Assembly (NCBI GenBank): GCA_965218775.1
Contig: CBDCLS010000003.1
Coordinates: 682,001-746,000, forward strand
Length of the DNA stretch: 64,000 nucleotides
DNA from: CAUZIZ01 sp965218775
Lineage (GTDB): Bacteria > Acidobacteriota > UBA6911 > RPQK01 > JAJDTT01
Direction: 5' to 3'
Position numbers and translations under genes: made by a program. The notes below the pieces were generated by a model. It had not been told where the DNA came from and searched no databases. It was given only the letters and a program-made list of their open reading frames with translations. This document shows positions 34,610 through 42,769 of the stretch, piece by piece; position 1 is the stretch's first letter; each line of letters opens with the position of its first letter.

Positions 34610-34944
34610 GGCTTCGGTTTCTTCTCCGCCAACCAGCGCTCGAGATTCAAACGCAAGATCTCCCGAACCTTAGCTTCCAACTCGGCCCGCAGCGCCAAGC
34701 GCCTCTGTACTTCCTGCACCTGGTGGTGGGGCACGTGATAGGTCTTCGCCGCCCCTCCCCGTTGAGCGATCACTAACTGAGCACTGCGATGCCAATGGGC
34801 GCGGCCCTGCGCGCAGATGCAATTGGCTTTGCCGCAACGGCGGCGGCGAAAGACCAAGGAGCCCGGCAGCATCTCGCGAAAACGCGGCAACAGTCGGGCC
34901 AGGGCGCCCCGACGCTGCAGTAGTGGATCCGGCCGACCTTTCAC
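34606..34944 (-). CDS. IS accessory protein with CGKANCxC motif (DUF6788-like)
   Basis: The 112-residue protein begins at GTG 34944. Its core, LPGSLVFRRRRCGKANCICA followed by GRAHWHR, is the same motif as in the first ORFs of the ISKra4-like elements at 47599 and 49245 (CGKPGCPCG, CGKANCHCA). The cysteines suggest a small zinc-binding fold, with a charged helical C-terminus (VQRRLALRAELEAKVREI). I recall such proteins as DUF6788. The role is unknown. It is coupled to a transposase of a different family from those partners. An 8-bp palindrome lies 25 bases upstream. Confidence 0.75.
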   Translation of the reverse strand: MKGRPDPLLQRRGALARLLPRFREMLPGSLVFRRRRCGKANCICAQGRAHWHRSAQLVIAQRGGAAKTYHVPHHQVQEVQRRLALRAELEAKVREILRLNLERWLAEKKPKP

Positions 34945-34968
34945 TGACGGACAGGATACCAGAACTAT

Positions 34969-34991
34969 CTGACACTCTCACATAGTGTCAG
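34969..34991. promoter_or_regulatory. Palindrome upstream of the IS4-like two-gene unit
   Basis: CTGACACT (34969-34976) and AGTGTCAG (34984-34991) form an inverted repeat with a 7-base spacer, 25 bases before GTG 34944. Its CTGACA/TGTCAG core is also present in the palindrome before orf1 of element B. It could be an operator or an RNA hairpin. The remaining gap to 35148 shows nothing else. Confidence 0.55.
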
Positions 34992-35148
34992 AACCAGCAC
35001 AGTTACTCGACTTCCCGAGTTTTGCAACAATGACCGAGCGATTCCCATTCACTCAGATCACTGCTAACTCTTATCTCTGCTTGCTCTTAAAGGATCTCTC
35101 TCAAAAGACTTTGAGAAATGGCTGGCCTCCGGGTGAAGTCCAATGAAG

Positions 35149-35943
35149 TTATCGATCCTGCTCCAATCCGACCCGGTCCAGGAGAAATGCCGCCTCCGGG
35201 TACTGCTCCCTGGGGACTACCTTGGCGATCGCGACCGCCTTGGCCAGATCCCCTATAAATTCGTAGCTCTCTACCAGGCCCAGCAGGGCCTGGGCGCGGC
35301 ATTCCTGGCATTCATTGTGCGCCATTGCCGCTTCGAAAAAATCTATTGCTGCCTGATGGTCGCCTTCTATCTGTGCGATAGTCCCAAGGCGGATGTGGGC
35401 CTGCTGACCCAGACGATCGTTGGTCTTCCAGGCTACGGCTTCTTGCAGATGGTGCCTGGCCTCCTCGAGGCGGCGCTGCTTCAAGTGTGTGTCTCCTATC
35501 TTGAACACAACCTGGCGGCGTTGCTGTGGTGATAGATTCCTCTCCAGCGCCTGTTCCCAGTATTCCACGGCGAGATCGAGGTCACGATCTTCGGCCTCGT
35601 GTATCTCGGCCAAGCGCAAAAGCGCAATCTTCGCTTTCGGGCTCTTGGGATAGTCCGCGACCAGCTTTCCCAAAAGCTGCGCTGCCCGTTCCAGGTCGTA
35701 GTGGTGGCTGTAGTAGATCCCAGCAGCCTCCCACAAGGCGGTGGGGGCATAGCGGCTCTTGGGATACTCATGGTGGAGTGACTGATAGTGCTCGATCGCG
35801 CCCTCGTAGTCCTCGCTGCGCCAGGCCTCTTGAGCCCGCTTGAGACCAGCCTCTACCTCGCTCTCTCCCCGCCGCGTTACCCCGACTCCCAGCCCGAAGA
35901 GAAGGATTGGTAATAGGAGTGCCCAGCGCTGCCTATTCCTCAT
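35149..35943 (-). CDS. TPR-repeat protein with N-terminal membrane anchor
   Basis: The start is placed at ATG 35943, inside the end of gyrA (11-base overlap), giving 264 residues. It begins with a basic-hydrophobic anchor, RWALLLPILLFGLGVGV. Several tetratricopeptide units follow: AWRSEDYEGAIEHYQSLHHE, AALWEAAGIYY-type, AEIHEAEDRDLDLAVEYWEQ and IEGDHQAAIDFFEAAMAHN. The pattern resembles YbgF/BamD-like outer-membrane-assembly TPRs, but the identity is not certain. The overlap implies translational coupling with gyrA, an unusual partner. Confidence 0.75.
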   Translation of the reverse strand: MRNRQRWALLLPILLFGLGVGVTRRGESEVEAGLKRAQEAWRSEDYEGAIEHYQSLHHEYPKSRYAPTALWEAAGIYYSHHYDLERAAQLLGKLVADYPKSPKAKIALLRLAEIHEAEDRDLDLAVEYWEQALERNLSPQQRRQVVFKIGDTHLKQRRLEEARHHLQEAVAWKTNDRLGQQAHIRLGTIAQIEGDHQAAIDFFEAAMAHNECQECRAQALLGLVESYEFIGDLAKAVAIAKVVPREQYPEAAFLLDRVGLEQDR

Positions 35944-38389
35944 CCGGCTCAGCAACCTCCTCGAAGGGGACCAGTGTGACATCAGCCACTTGATCATCGG
36001 CTTCCAGGTTTATCAATTTTACACCTAACGCACTTCGTCCAACGGTTTCTCGAATTAGATCTGTCTCCAGTCGAATGATCTTACCTTTGACTGTAATGGC
36101 AATAACCTCCGCTTCCTGGTCAACAGGAAAGGCCTTCACGACAGAACCGTTCCTACCTGCTGTCTTGATATTGATGACCCCTTGCCCTCCCCGCCCTTGC
36201 TTGGGGTAGCCGGTCGCCGGGGTGCGCTTGCCGAAACCGTTTTCGGTCACTGCCAGGATATTCCCCGAACCGCCCCGGATAACGCCCATGCTGACCACTG
36301 AATCACCGGGTTTCAAGGAAATACCCTTTACCCCTCTGGCAACCCGGCCCATTTCGCGCACCTGTTGCTCGGAGAAGCGAATTGCCTTTCCTCGTGCGCT
36401 GCAGAGAAGCACGTCATCATCTCCGGCCGTCTGACTCACCGCTATCACCTCATCTCCCTCATCCACACCACAAGCAATGATGCCTGTCGTTCGGGGATGA
36501 GAGTAGGCTGCCAGACTGGTTTTCTTCACGTGTCCTTTTCTCGACGCCATGACGACGAAAGTGGGCTCTGAGAAATCCTGCACCGCGATCATGTCCGCGA
36601 TCTTCTCTCCTCGCTCCAGATTCACCAGATTGACGATCGGTTTCCCCTTGCCCGCTGCGCCAACGTCCGGGATCTTCCAAACCTTGAGCCAGTAGACCCG
36701 CCCTTTATCCGTGAAAATGAGGATGTAGCTGTGGGTAGAGGCGACGAACAAATAGTCGAGCACATCATCCTCGGTCCGTGTCGACATCCCGATACGCCCC
36801 TTCCCACCACGGCGCTGGCTTCTGTAGATATGAAGCGCTGTTCGCTTGATATAGCCGCTGTAGGTGGCAGTTATCACCACCTGCTCCTCGGCGATCAGAT
36901 CCTCGACACCCAGCTCAATCTCCTCATCCATGATGACGGTCCGGCGGGGGGACTGGTATGTCTTTTGAATCTCGAGCAGCTCCTCTTTGATCACGCCCTT
37001 GAGGGTGGTCTCGCTGGTCAGGATCCCTTTCAGCATGGCTATTCGCTTGAGTAGCACTTCGTACTCCTCGATGATCTTATCCCTCTCGAGGCCAGTCAGC
37101 CTCTGTAGTCTCATTTCCAGAATTGCCTGCGACTGGGCCTCGCTGAAATCAAATTGGGTCACCAGATCACTCCTCGCCTCGGCGGGCGTTCTCGAGCTCC
37201 GAATGAGGGTAATCACCGAGTCCAGATGGTCGAGCGCCTTTTTCAGACCCTCGAGAATATGAGCCCTCTCTTCCGCCTTTTGCAGTTCGAATTGGGTCCG
37301 GCGCCGAACCACGCCTTTCCGGTGGTCGATAAATTGGTTCAATAGTTCGACAAGGGTGAGGACGCGCGGCTGGCCTTCGACCAGGGCAAGAAGAATCACT
37401 CCGAATGACGTTTGCATCGCCGTCTGCTTGTAGAGTTGATTCAACACTACTTGAGGGTGTTCGCCTCGCTTCAACTCGATAACGGCGCGCATGCCCTCGC
37501 GATCGGATTCATCCCGCAGATCGCTTATCCCCTCTATCTTCTTCGCCCGCACCAGTTCCGCAATATTCTCAACCAGCCGTGCCTTGTTCACCTGATAAGG
37601 TAGCTCGTGGATAATGATCGCCTCTCGTTCCTTCCTGATTGTTTCGATGGAGGCTCGGGCCCGCAAGTGGATCACGGCGCGGCCAGTTTCGTAGGCGATC
37701 CGAATGGCTCTGCGTCCGGTGATAAAGGCCCCTGTCGGAAAGTCGGGCCCTGGGACCAACTCAATGAGCTCATCCAGCGATGCCGTGGGTCGATCGATCA
37801 GCAAAAGGAGGGCGTTGATGATCTCACCGAGGTTGTGGGGTGGAATGTTCGTGGCCATGCCCACTGCGATTCCAGAGGCCCCGTTGACGAGTAGGTTGGG
37901 GACCTTCGCTGGCAACACGGTTGGCTCAACCAGGGACTCGTCATAGTTGGCCTGGAAATCGACGGTCTCTTTGTCGATATCTGCCAAGAGCTCACCCGAG
38001 ATGCGGGACATCCTGACTTCGGTGTACCGCATGGCCGCAGGTGAGTCTCCATCCACCGACCCGAAGTTCCCCTGCCCATCGATAAGCATCTCCCGCATCG
38101 AGAAATCCTGGGCCATCCGGACCAGCGTGTCATAGACAGCCGTGTCCCCGTGAGGGTGATACTTTCCAATAACCTCGCCCACGATGCGGGCGGACTTCTT
38201 GTGAGCTCGGTCGTGGCGGTTGTTCAACTCACTCATCGCGTAGAGGATCCGTCGATGAACAGGCTTAAGTCCATCTCGTGCATCAGGGAGAGCTCGTCCG
38301 ACAATCACGGACATCGCGTAATCCAGATAAGAGGCCTTCATCTCCTCTTCGATGTCGACCGGTATTTCCTTACCGCGGTACTCTCTCAT
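35933..38389 (-). CDS. gyrA: DNA gyrase subunit A
   Basis: It is the breakage-reunion subunit that introduces negative supercoils. The 818-residue sequence has LDYAMSVIVGRALPDARDGL, the catalytic tyrosine in AAMRYTEVRMS (about residue 122), and a C-terminal beta-pinwheel with the GyrA box QRRGGKG, which marks gyrase rather than topoisomerase IV. It ends in an acidic tail (EEVAEPDEE). It lies 98 bases after gyrB and overlaps the TPR gene. Confidence 0.97.
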   Translation of the reverse strand: MREYRGKEIPVDIEEEMKASYLDYAMSVIVGRALPDARDGLKPVHRRILYAMSELNNRHDRAHKKSARIVGEVIGKYHPHGDTAVYDTLVRMAQDFSMREMLIDGQGNFGSVDGDSPAAMRYTEVRMSRISGELLADIDKETVDFQANYDESLVEPTVLPAKVPNLLVNGASGIAVGMATNIPPHNLGEIINALLLLIDRPTASLDELIELVPGPDFPTGAFITGRRAIRIAYETGRAVIHLRARASIETIRKEREAIIIHELPYQVNKARLVENIAELVRAKKIEGISDLRDESDREGMRAVIELKRGEHPQVVLNQLYKQTAMQTSFGVILLALVEGQPRVLTLVELLNQFIDHRKGVVRRRTQFELQKAEERAHILEGLKKALDHLDSVITLIRSSRTPAEARSDLVTQFDFSEAQSQAILEMRLQRLTGLERDKIIEEYEVLLKRIAMLKGILTSETTLKGVIKEELLEIQKTYQSPRRTVIMDEEIELGVEDLIAEEQVVITATYSGYIKRTALHIYRSQRRGGKGRIGMSTRTEDDVLDYLFVASTHSYILIFTDKGRVYWLKVWKIPDVGAAGKGKPIVNLVNLERGEKIADMIAVQDFSEPTFVVMASRKGHVKKTSLAAYSHPRTTGIIACGVDEGDEVIAVSQTAGDDDVLLCSARGKAIRFSEQQVREMGRVARGVKGISLKPGDSVVSMGVIRGGSGNILAVTENGFGKRTPATGYPKQGRGGQGVINIKTAGRNGSVVKAFPVDQEAEVIAITVKGKIIRLETDLIRETVGRSALGVKLINLEADDQVADVTLVPFEEVAEPDEE

Positions 38390-38487
38390 GGGGTCACCTT
38401 TGCGTGGAATGGGGGCGGGGTTACTGCGCTAGGAGCCTGCGTGTAGAAACCGCTTTCTCGCTACGATCATTTCTACCGCGCAAACTC

Positions 38488-40947
38488 CTAAACGTCGAGA
38501 TTCTTGACGTTCAGAGCATTGTCTTCAATGAACCTGCGGCGCGGCTCGACCTGGCCGCCCATCAGAATAGTGAAGATCTCGTTGGCCTCAAAGAGGTCTT
38601 CGATGTCGACCCGGAGCAGCGTCCGGGTGTCGGGATCCATTGTCGTCTCCCACAACTGCTGAGGGTTCATCTCTCCAAGGCCCTTGTATCGCTGAATGTT
38701 GAGACTCTTTTTCCCGGCTTCGAGAATGTGGCCTGCCAGCTCAGACTCCTCCTCCAGCTGGATCTCCGTTTCTTTGCCGGTCTGCCGGATGACAAAAGGT
38801 GGCTGGCGGAACTCCATCGCCTTCCGATAAAGGCTCACTAATTGTTGGCATTCTCCAGAGGCCACGAAGGAGTGGTTCAGTCGAGCGATCGGTGCGCCGT
38901 TGCTGATCTGCAGCTCATAGAGGCTGTGCTCCTCGTCAAACTCGGTTGTCACATCGTAGCCCAGTTCCTCCAAGGGGGGCGCCAACTCGGCAATCTTTGA
39001 GCGCTCCTCGAAGAGTCGCCTCGCCGATATCTCGTATGCTCCTTCCTGGAGCACCTCGGAGAAATAGATCAGTAAAATATCGAGTAGCCTGGTGTCTGCT
39101 AGTTGGCGCTGGAGCTTCTCGTGGGTTTGGCGGAACTCCATTAGGTTGTGCAGCTTTTCGACTAGGTCGCGCCCCTCGTATTCCTTACCCGTCTTCGGAA
39201 GAAAGACCCGGTGGTCCTCTGCTGCTCGTGTCATTAGGTGCTCTGTGAGCTCACGCTCATTGTGGAGGTATTGCTCCTTCTTACCCTTCTGGAGACGATA
39301 GAGAGGGGGCTGGGCTATGAATATGTGGCTTTTTCGGACCAGTTCAGACATCTGGCGATAGAAGAAAGTAAGGAGTAGAGTGCGGATATGGCTACCGTCG
39401 ACATCCGCATCCGTCATAATGATGATCTTGTGATATCGAAGTTTTGAGATGTCGAAGTCTTCTGCCCCTACACCGGTGCCGATCGCTGAAATCATGGTGA
39501 TGATTTCCTGATTGCTCAGCACCTTGTCAAAACGAGCCTTTTCCACGTTCAGGATCTTCCCCTTGATGGGAAGAATTGCCTGGAACTTACGGTCTCGCCC
39601 CTGTTTGGCGGATCCTCCAGCTGAGTCACCCTCAACAATAAAAATCTCTGCGAACTGAGGATCCCGCTCCTGGCAATCCGCTAGCTTGCCAGGAAGGGAA
39701 AGGTTGTCGAGAGCGCTCTTGCGCCGAGTCAGGTCGCGTGCCTTGCGTGCTGCTTCCCGGGCCCGGGCTGCCTCAATGGCCTTCTCGACGATTCGGCGAC
39801 CCACCGCCGGGTTCTGCTCGAGATACACGCTGAGCTTTTCGTTACAGGCGGCTTCAACCAGCCCCTTTACCTCACTGTTGCCCAGCTTGGCTTTGGTCTG
39901 ACCCTCGAACTGCGGATTTGCAACCTTGATGCTGATGACCGCCGTCAGACCCTCCCGGACGTCATCCCCGGTGAGGTTCTGCTTTAAATCCCGGAGTAGG
40001 TTCGCGCTAGCTGCATAGCTATTCAGTGTTCTGGTGAGCGACGCCTTGAACCCCGCCAGGTGAGTGCCTCCTTCGATTGTGTTGATCGTGTTTACGAACG
40101 AGAAGAGCGTCTCGTTGTAGGCATCGTTGTACTGAAGGGCAACTTCGACTTCTGTCTCGTCCTTCTTGTCCGATATATAGACAGGCTTTGGGTGTAGCGT
40201 GTTCCTGTTCTTGTTGAGATAGGTGACAAAGTCGGAGATGCCCCCTTTGTAAAGGAAGGTCTGGTGTTTGTCGGATCGTAAGTCTTCGGTCTTGACAGTG
40301 AGTCCGGGGTTGAGAAAGGCCAACTCCCGCATGCGTTGGGTTATGGTTTCATAGGTAAACTCGACGGTTTCAAAGATCTCGGGGTCGGGTTTGAATGTAA
40401 TCTTGGTCCCCCGGCGGATGGTCGTGCCTGACTTGCGGAATGTTGTCGCCGCGATCCCGCGCTCGTAGCCCTGCTCATAGACGTGTCCATCGCGCCACAC
40501 CTCCAAGTCCAGGCGCTGCGACAGGGCGTTCACCACTGACACACCAACGCCGTGCAAACCACCGGAGACCTTGTAGCTGTCGTGGTCGAACTTGCCGCCC
40601 GCATGTAGCGTGGTCAGAACCACCTCGGCTGCGGGGATCCCTTTCTCTGGGTGAGTGTCTACTGGAATACCGCGCCCGTTGTCGACCACCGTCACTGAAT
40701 TGTCCACATGAATCGTCAGGTTGATGGTATCGCAGTGGCCTCCCAGGGCTTCGTCCACAGAATTGTCGACGACTTCGTAGATCAGGTGATGGAGTCCCGC
40801 TGCGCCGGTTGAGCCGATGTACATCGCCGGGCGCTTTCGTACCGCTTCTAGTCCCTCCAACACCCGGATTTTTTCCGCTGTGTAGGAAGCTATATCCTCT
40901 CCAACAACCTCCTCGGTCGCCTTGAGAATGGTGCCCTCTTCGGCCAT
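38488..40947 (-). CDS. gyrB: DNA gyrase subunit B
   Basis: This is the ATPase subunit of gyrase. The 819 residues show the GHKL motifs EVVDNSVDEALGGH, VVDNGRGIPVDTHPEKG and SGGLHGVGVSVVNALS. The TOPRIM motifs are EGDSAGGSAKQGRDRKFQA and MTDADVDGSHIRTLLLTFF. The protein is longer than the roughly 640-residue Gram-positive type, so it carries an insert of about 170 residues in the TOPRIM/C-terminal region as in Gram-negative GyrB. The C-terminus has the GQVEPRRRFIEDNAL end. Confidence 0.97.
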   Translation of the reverse strand: MAEEGTILKATEEVVGEDIASYTAEKIRVLEGLEAVRKRPAMYIGSTGAAGLHHLIYEVVDNSVDEALGGHCDTINLTIHVDNSVTVVDNGRGIPVDTHPEKGIPAAEVVLTTLHAGGKFDHDSYKVSGGLHGVGVSVVNALSQRLDLEVWRDGHVYEQGYERGIAATTFRKSGTTIRRGTKITFKPDPEIFETVEFTYETITQRMRELAFLNPGLTVKTEDLRSDKHQTFLYKGGISDFVTYLNKNRNTLHPKPVYISDKKDETEVEVALQYNDAYNETLFSFVNTINTIEGGTHLAGFKASLTRTLNSYAASANLLRDLKQNLTGDDVREGLTAVISIKVANPQFEGQTKAKLGNSEVKGLVEAACNEKLSVYLEQNPAVGRRIVEKAIEAARAREAARKARDLTRRKSALDNLSLPGKLADCQERDPQFAEIFIVEGDSAGGSAKQGRDRKFQAILPIKGKILNVEKARFDKVLSNQEIITMISAIGTGVGAEDFDISKLRYHKIIIMTDADVDGSHIRTLLLTFFYRQMSELVRKSHIFIAQPPLYRLQKGKKEQYLHNERELTEHLMTRAAEDHRVFLPKTGKEYEGRDLVEKLHNLMEFRQTHEKLQRQLADTRLLDILLIYFSEVLQEGAYEISARRLFEERSKIAELAPPLEELGYDVTTEFDEEHSLYELQISNGAPIARLNHSFVASGECQQLVSLYRKAMEFRQPPFVIRQTGKETEIQLEEESELAGHILEAGKKSLNIQRYKGLGEMNPQQLWETTMDPDTRTLLRVDIEDLFEANEIFTILMGGQVEPRRRFIEDNALNVKNLDV

Positions 40948-41013
40948 ATTTTTTCTGCCAGCTCCTTCGTTTTTTAGGTATCGCTATTTTACCACAAGTT
41001 CTTCTGTCTCTTT

Positions 41014-41019
41014 ATTATA
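41014..41019 (-). promoter_or_regulatory. Candidate -10 box for gyrB
   Basis: TATAAT reads on the minus strand 67 bases before the gyrB ATG. No good -35 lies 16-18 bases upstream, so the promoter call is tentative. The gap 40948-41252 otherwise contains a GTAGCGATC/GATCGCTAC inverted repeat (41142-41166 area) and no gene. Confidence 0.4.
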
Positions 41020-41252
41020 CTAGCGCCCACTGCCATAATTTTTGGGCCTTTGTTGGGGGATTTAGGGGCGTCTCTTTCCTTCTCCCGGCTGGAATTTTGT
41101 TTTGGGTCGGTTCTCGGGTTCTGTTGGCGCGAAAGTAGCGATCAAGAAGAGATCGCTACCAGTTTTCGGTGGGTTTCGGCAGCGAGTGAGTTTCCTGATT
41201 GAACCCTTTAGGCCAGAAGGGTCCGGGTGATAGAGGAACCCTGGTGCCCTGA

Positions 41253-41437
41253 TCTAGCCCGCATTTCTCATCGCCGGTCTACTACGTCGCCGCAATCATC
41301 CGCCCTGGCTGTGTTTCGCTCGGTCGGCCTCCTCGGCGTACTGTACAAGTACGACTGCGGAGGCCTCGGTCGCAAGCCTTGCCAGGACGGCCCTTGCGAC
41401 GCCTCGCTACGACAGGCGATGAGAAATGCGGGCTAGA
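41253..41437. repeat. Long foldback element E2 at the dnaN 3' end
   Basis: A perfect 23-bp inverted repeat, starting TCTAGCCCGCATTTCTCATC at 41253 and ending at 41437, bounds 185 bases. The interior is also an imperfect palindrome (GTCGGCCTCC near 41330 against GGAGGCCTCGG near 41365). Its right arm supplies the TAG stop of dnaN (41433-41435). It looks like a MITE-type insertion; no gene lies inside. Confidence 0.75.
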
Positions 41438-42542
41438 TGCTCATCGGCATGATTACATACTGGTGGAGATATTCCCCGTCCTCCTGGGGATGAAGAAGAC
41501 CCTGGGTTTCTGAGTCTCGTAGATCCAGCACCACCTGTTCACTTTCCAAGACAAGAAGAAAGTCGAGCAGATATTGAGCATTGAAACCCATATCCACAGG
41601 TTCGTCCTCATATTCAACGGCAATCGTTTCCTTTGCTTGCCCAATTTCCGAGTTGGCGGAGGATAGCTCCGCTTGGCCTTCACTAACCGATAGTTTCACA
41701 GCATGCGTTAGTTCGTCCGCTAAAACCGAGACTCTTCTAAGGCTGTCCACCAGATCCGCTGTTTTTGCCACAAGTCGCCGGTTGTTCTCCTTCGGAATCA
41801 CCATCTCATAATTAGGAAATTCCCCACTCAGAATTCGGGAAATCAACAGACGTTCACCGATCTTGAAAAACAACTGTTTCTCACCTATGCCGAACTCCAG
41901 ACCTTCTACCGGTTCGCTGGCGAGCTTTAGCACCTCAACCAGGGCTTTTTTGGGAATGAGGACTCTTACCTCGTCCACCAGCGACGCTAGATCGAATTCC
42001 CGCCTTACAAGAACGAGCCGGTGTCCATCCGTGGCGACAAGCGTCATCCCCCCGCGATTCATCACTGCCAACGCCCCGTTCAGGGTATATCGGCTTTCCT
42101 CTTGTGTGATGGCGAAAACACATCTACCTATCATGTTGCGAACAACAGCCGGTTGCAGCATAACCGTTTTCCCGCTCACCTCACCGATGTCTGGGAAATT
42201 GCTCTTGGCGAGGGTCGCCAGTTTAAAGCGCGATCGATCGTAGCTGATTTCCAACCAATCCTCTTCGGTCGCCTTCAGATGGATTTCCGCGTCGTCTGGG
42301 GCAAAGCGAACAATGTCGAAGAGTTTTCTGGCTGACACGGTTAGGGTCCCGCTTACCTTAACCGAGGCCTCACAGTTGCATCTAAGCGTGACGTCCAAAT
42401 CGGTGACGGTCACCCGCAAGGCATTACCCACTGTCTCCAATAAAACATTGGCTAGAATAGGAACCGTCGTTTTTCGTTCGACGATCCCGTTTATGTAGTG
42501 CAGTTCCTTGAAGAGCTTCGGTCGGGAAAGGATTACATCCAT
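41433..42542 (-). CDS. dnaN: DNA polymerase III beta sliding clamp
   Basis: This is the processivity clamp of the replicase. The 369 residues align with the three-domain clamp: VERKTTVPILANVLLET near the start, LNGALAVMNRGGMTLVATDG in domain 2, and LDFLLVLESEQVVLDL plus YLHQYVIMPM at the end. Clamps usually end in MPMRL or similar; here MPMSI ends at a TAG lying in foldback element E2, so the last residues were changed by that element. It follows dnaA after 227 bases. Confidence 0.96.
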   Translation of the reverse strand: MDVILSRPKLFKELHYINGIVERKTTVPILANVLLETVGNALRVTVTDLDVTLRCNCEASVKVSGTLTVSARKLFDIVRFAPDDAEIHLKATEEDWLEISYDRSRFKLATLAKSNFPDIGEVSGKTVMLQPAVVRNMIGRCVFAITQEESRYTLNGALAVMNRGGMTLVATDGHRLVLVRREFDLASLVDEVRVLIPKKALVEVLKLASEPVEGLEFGIGEKQLFFKIGERLLISRILSGEFPNYEMVIPKENNRRLVAKTADLVDSLRRVSVLADELTHAVKLSVSEGQAELSSANSEIGQAKETIAVEYEDEPVDMGFNAQYLLDFLLVLESEQVVLDLRDSETQGLLHPQEDGEYLHQYVIMPMSI

Positions 42543-42556
42543 AGGAGCATACTCCT

Positions 42557-42675
42557 GTTAGTAAGAAACAAATCTATTTAATCCTAGTTTCCGTAGTAGG
42601 AGTTGTGGATTCTGTGATTGGGCTAGTAAAATCTTTATCTGCAAGATGTTCTGGGAAACGATCCTCTGTGGATAC
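42557..42675. other. Candidate oriC segment between dnaA and dnaN
   Basis: The 227-base dnaA-dnaN gap contains an AT-rich run at 42557-42590 and DnaA-box-like nonamers: TGTGGATAC at 42667-42675 (8 of 9 to TGTGGATAA), TGTGGATTC at 42604-42612 (7 of 9) and TTATCTGCA at 42635-42643 (7 of 9). The order dnaA-dnaN-gyrB-gyrA supports an origin in this neighbourhood, but the boxes are few. Confidence 0.5.
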
Positions 42676-42769
42676 ATCACTGGACAGCTGTTCATATCCA
42701 AGGACCGAAGCCGGGAAGATAACGGATCAGAGGGATGGAAGAAAGAGCGCGTGGAAAACCACCGAAGGG

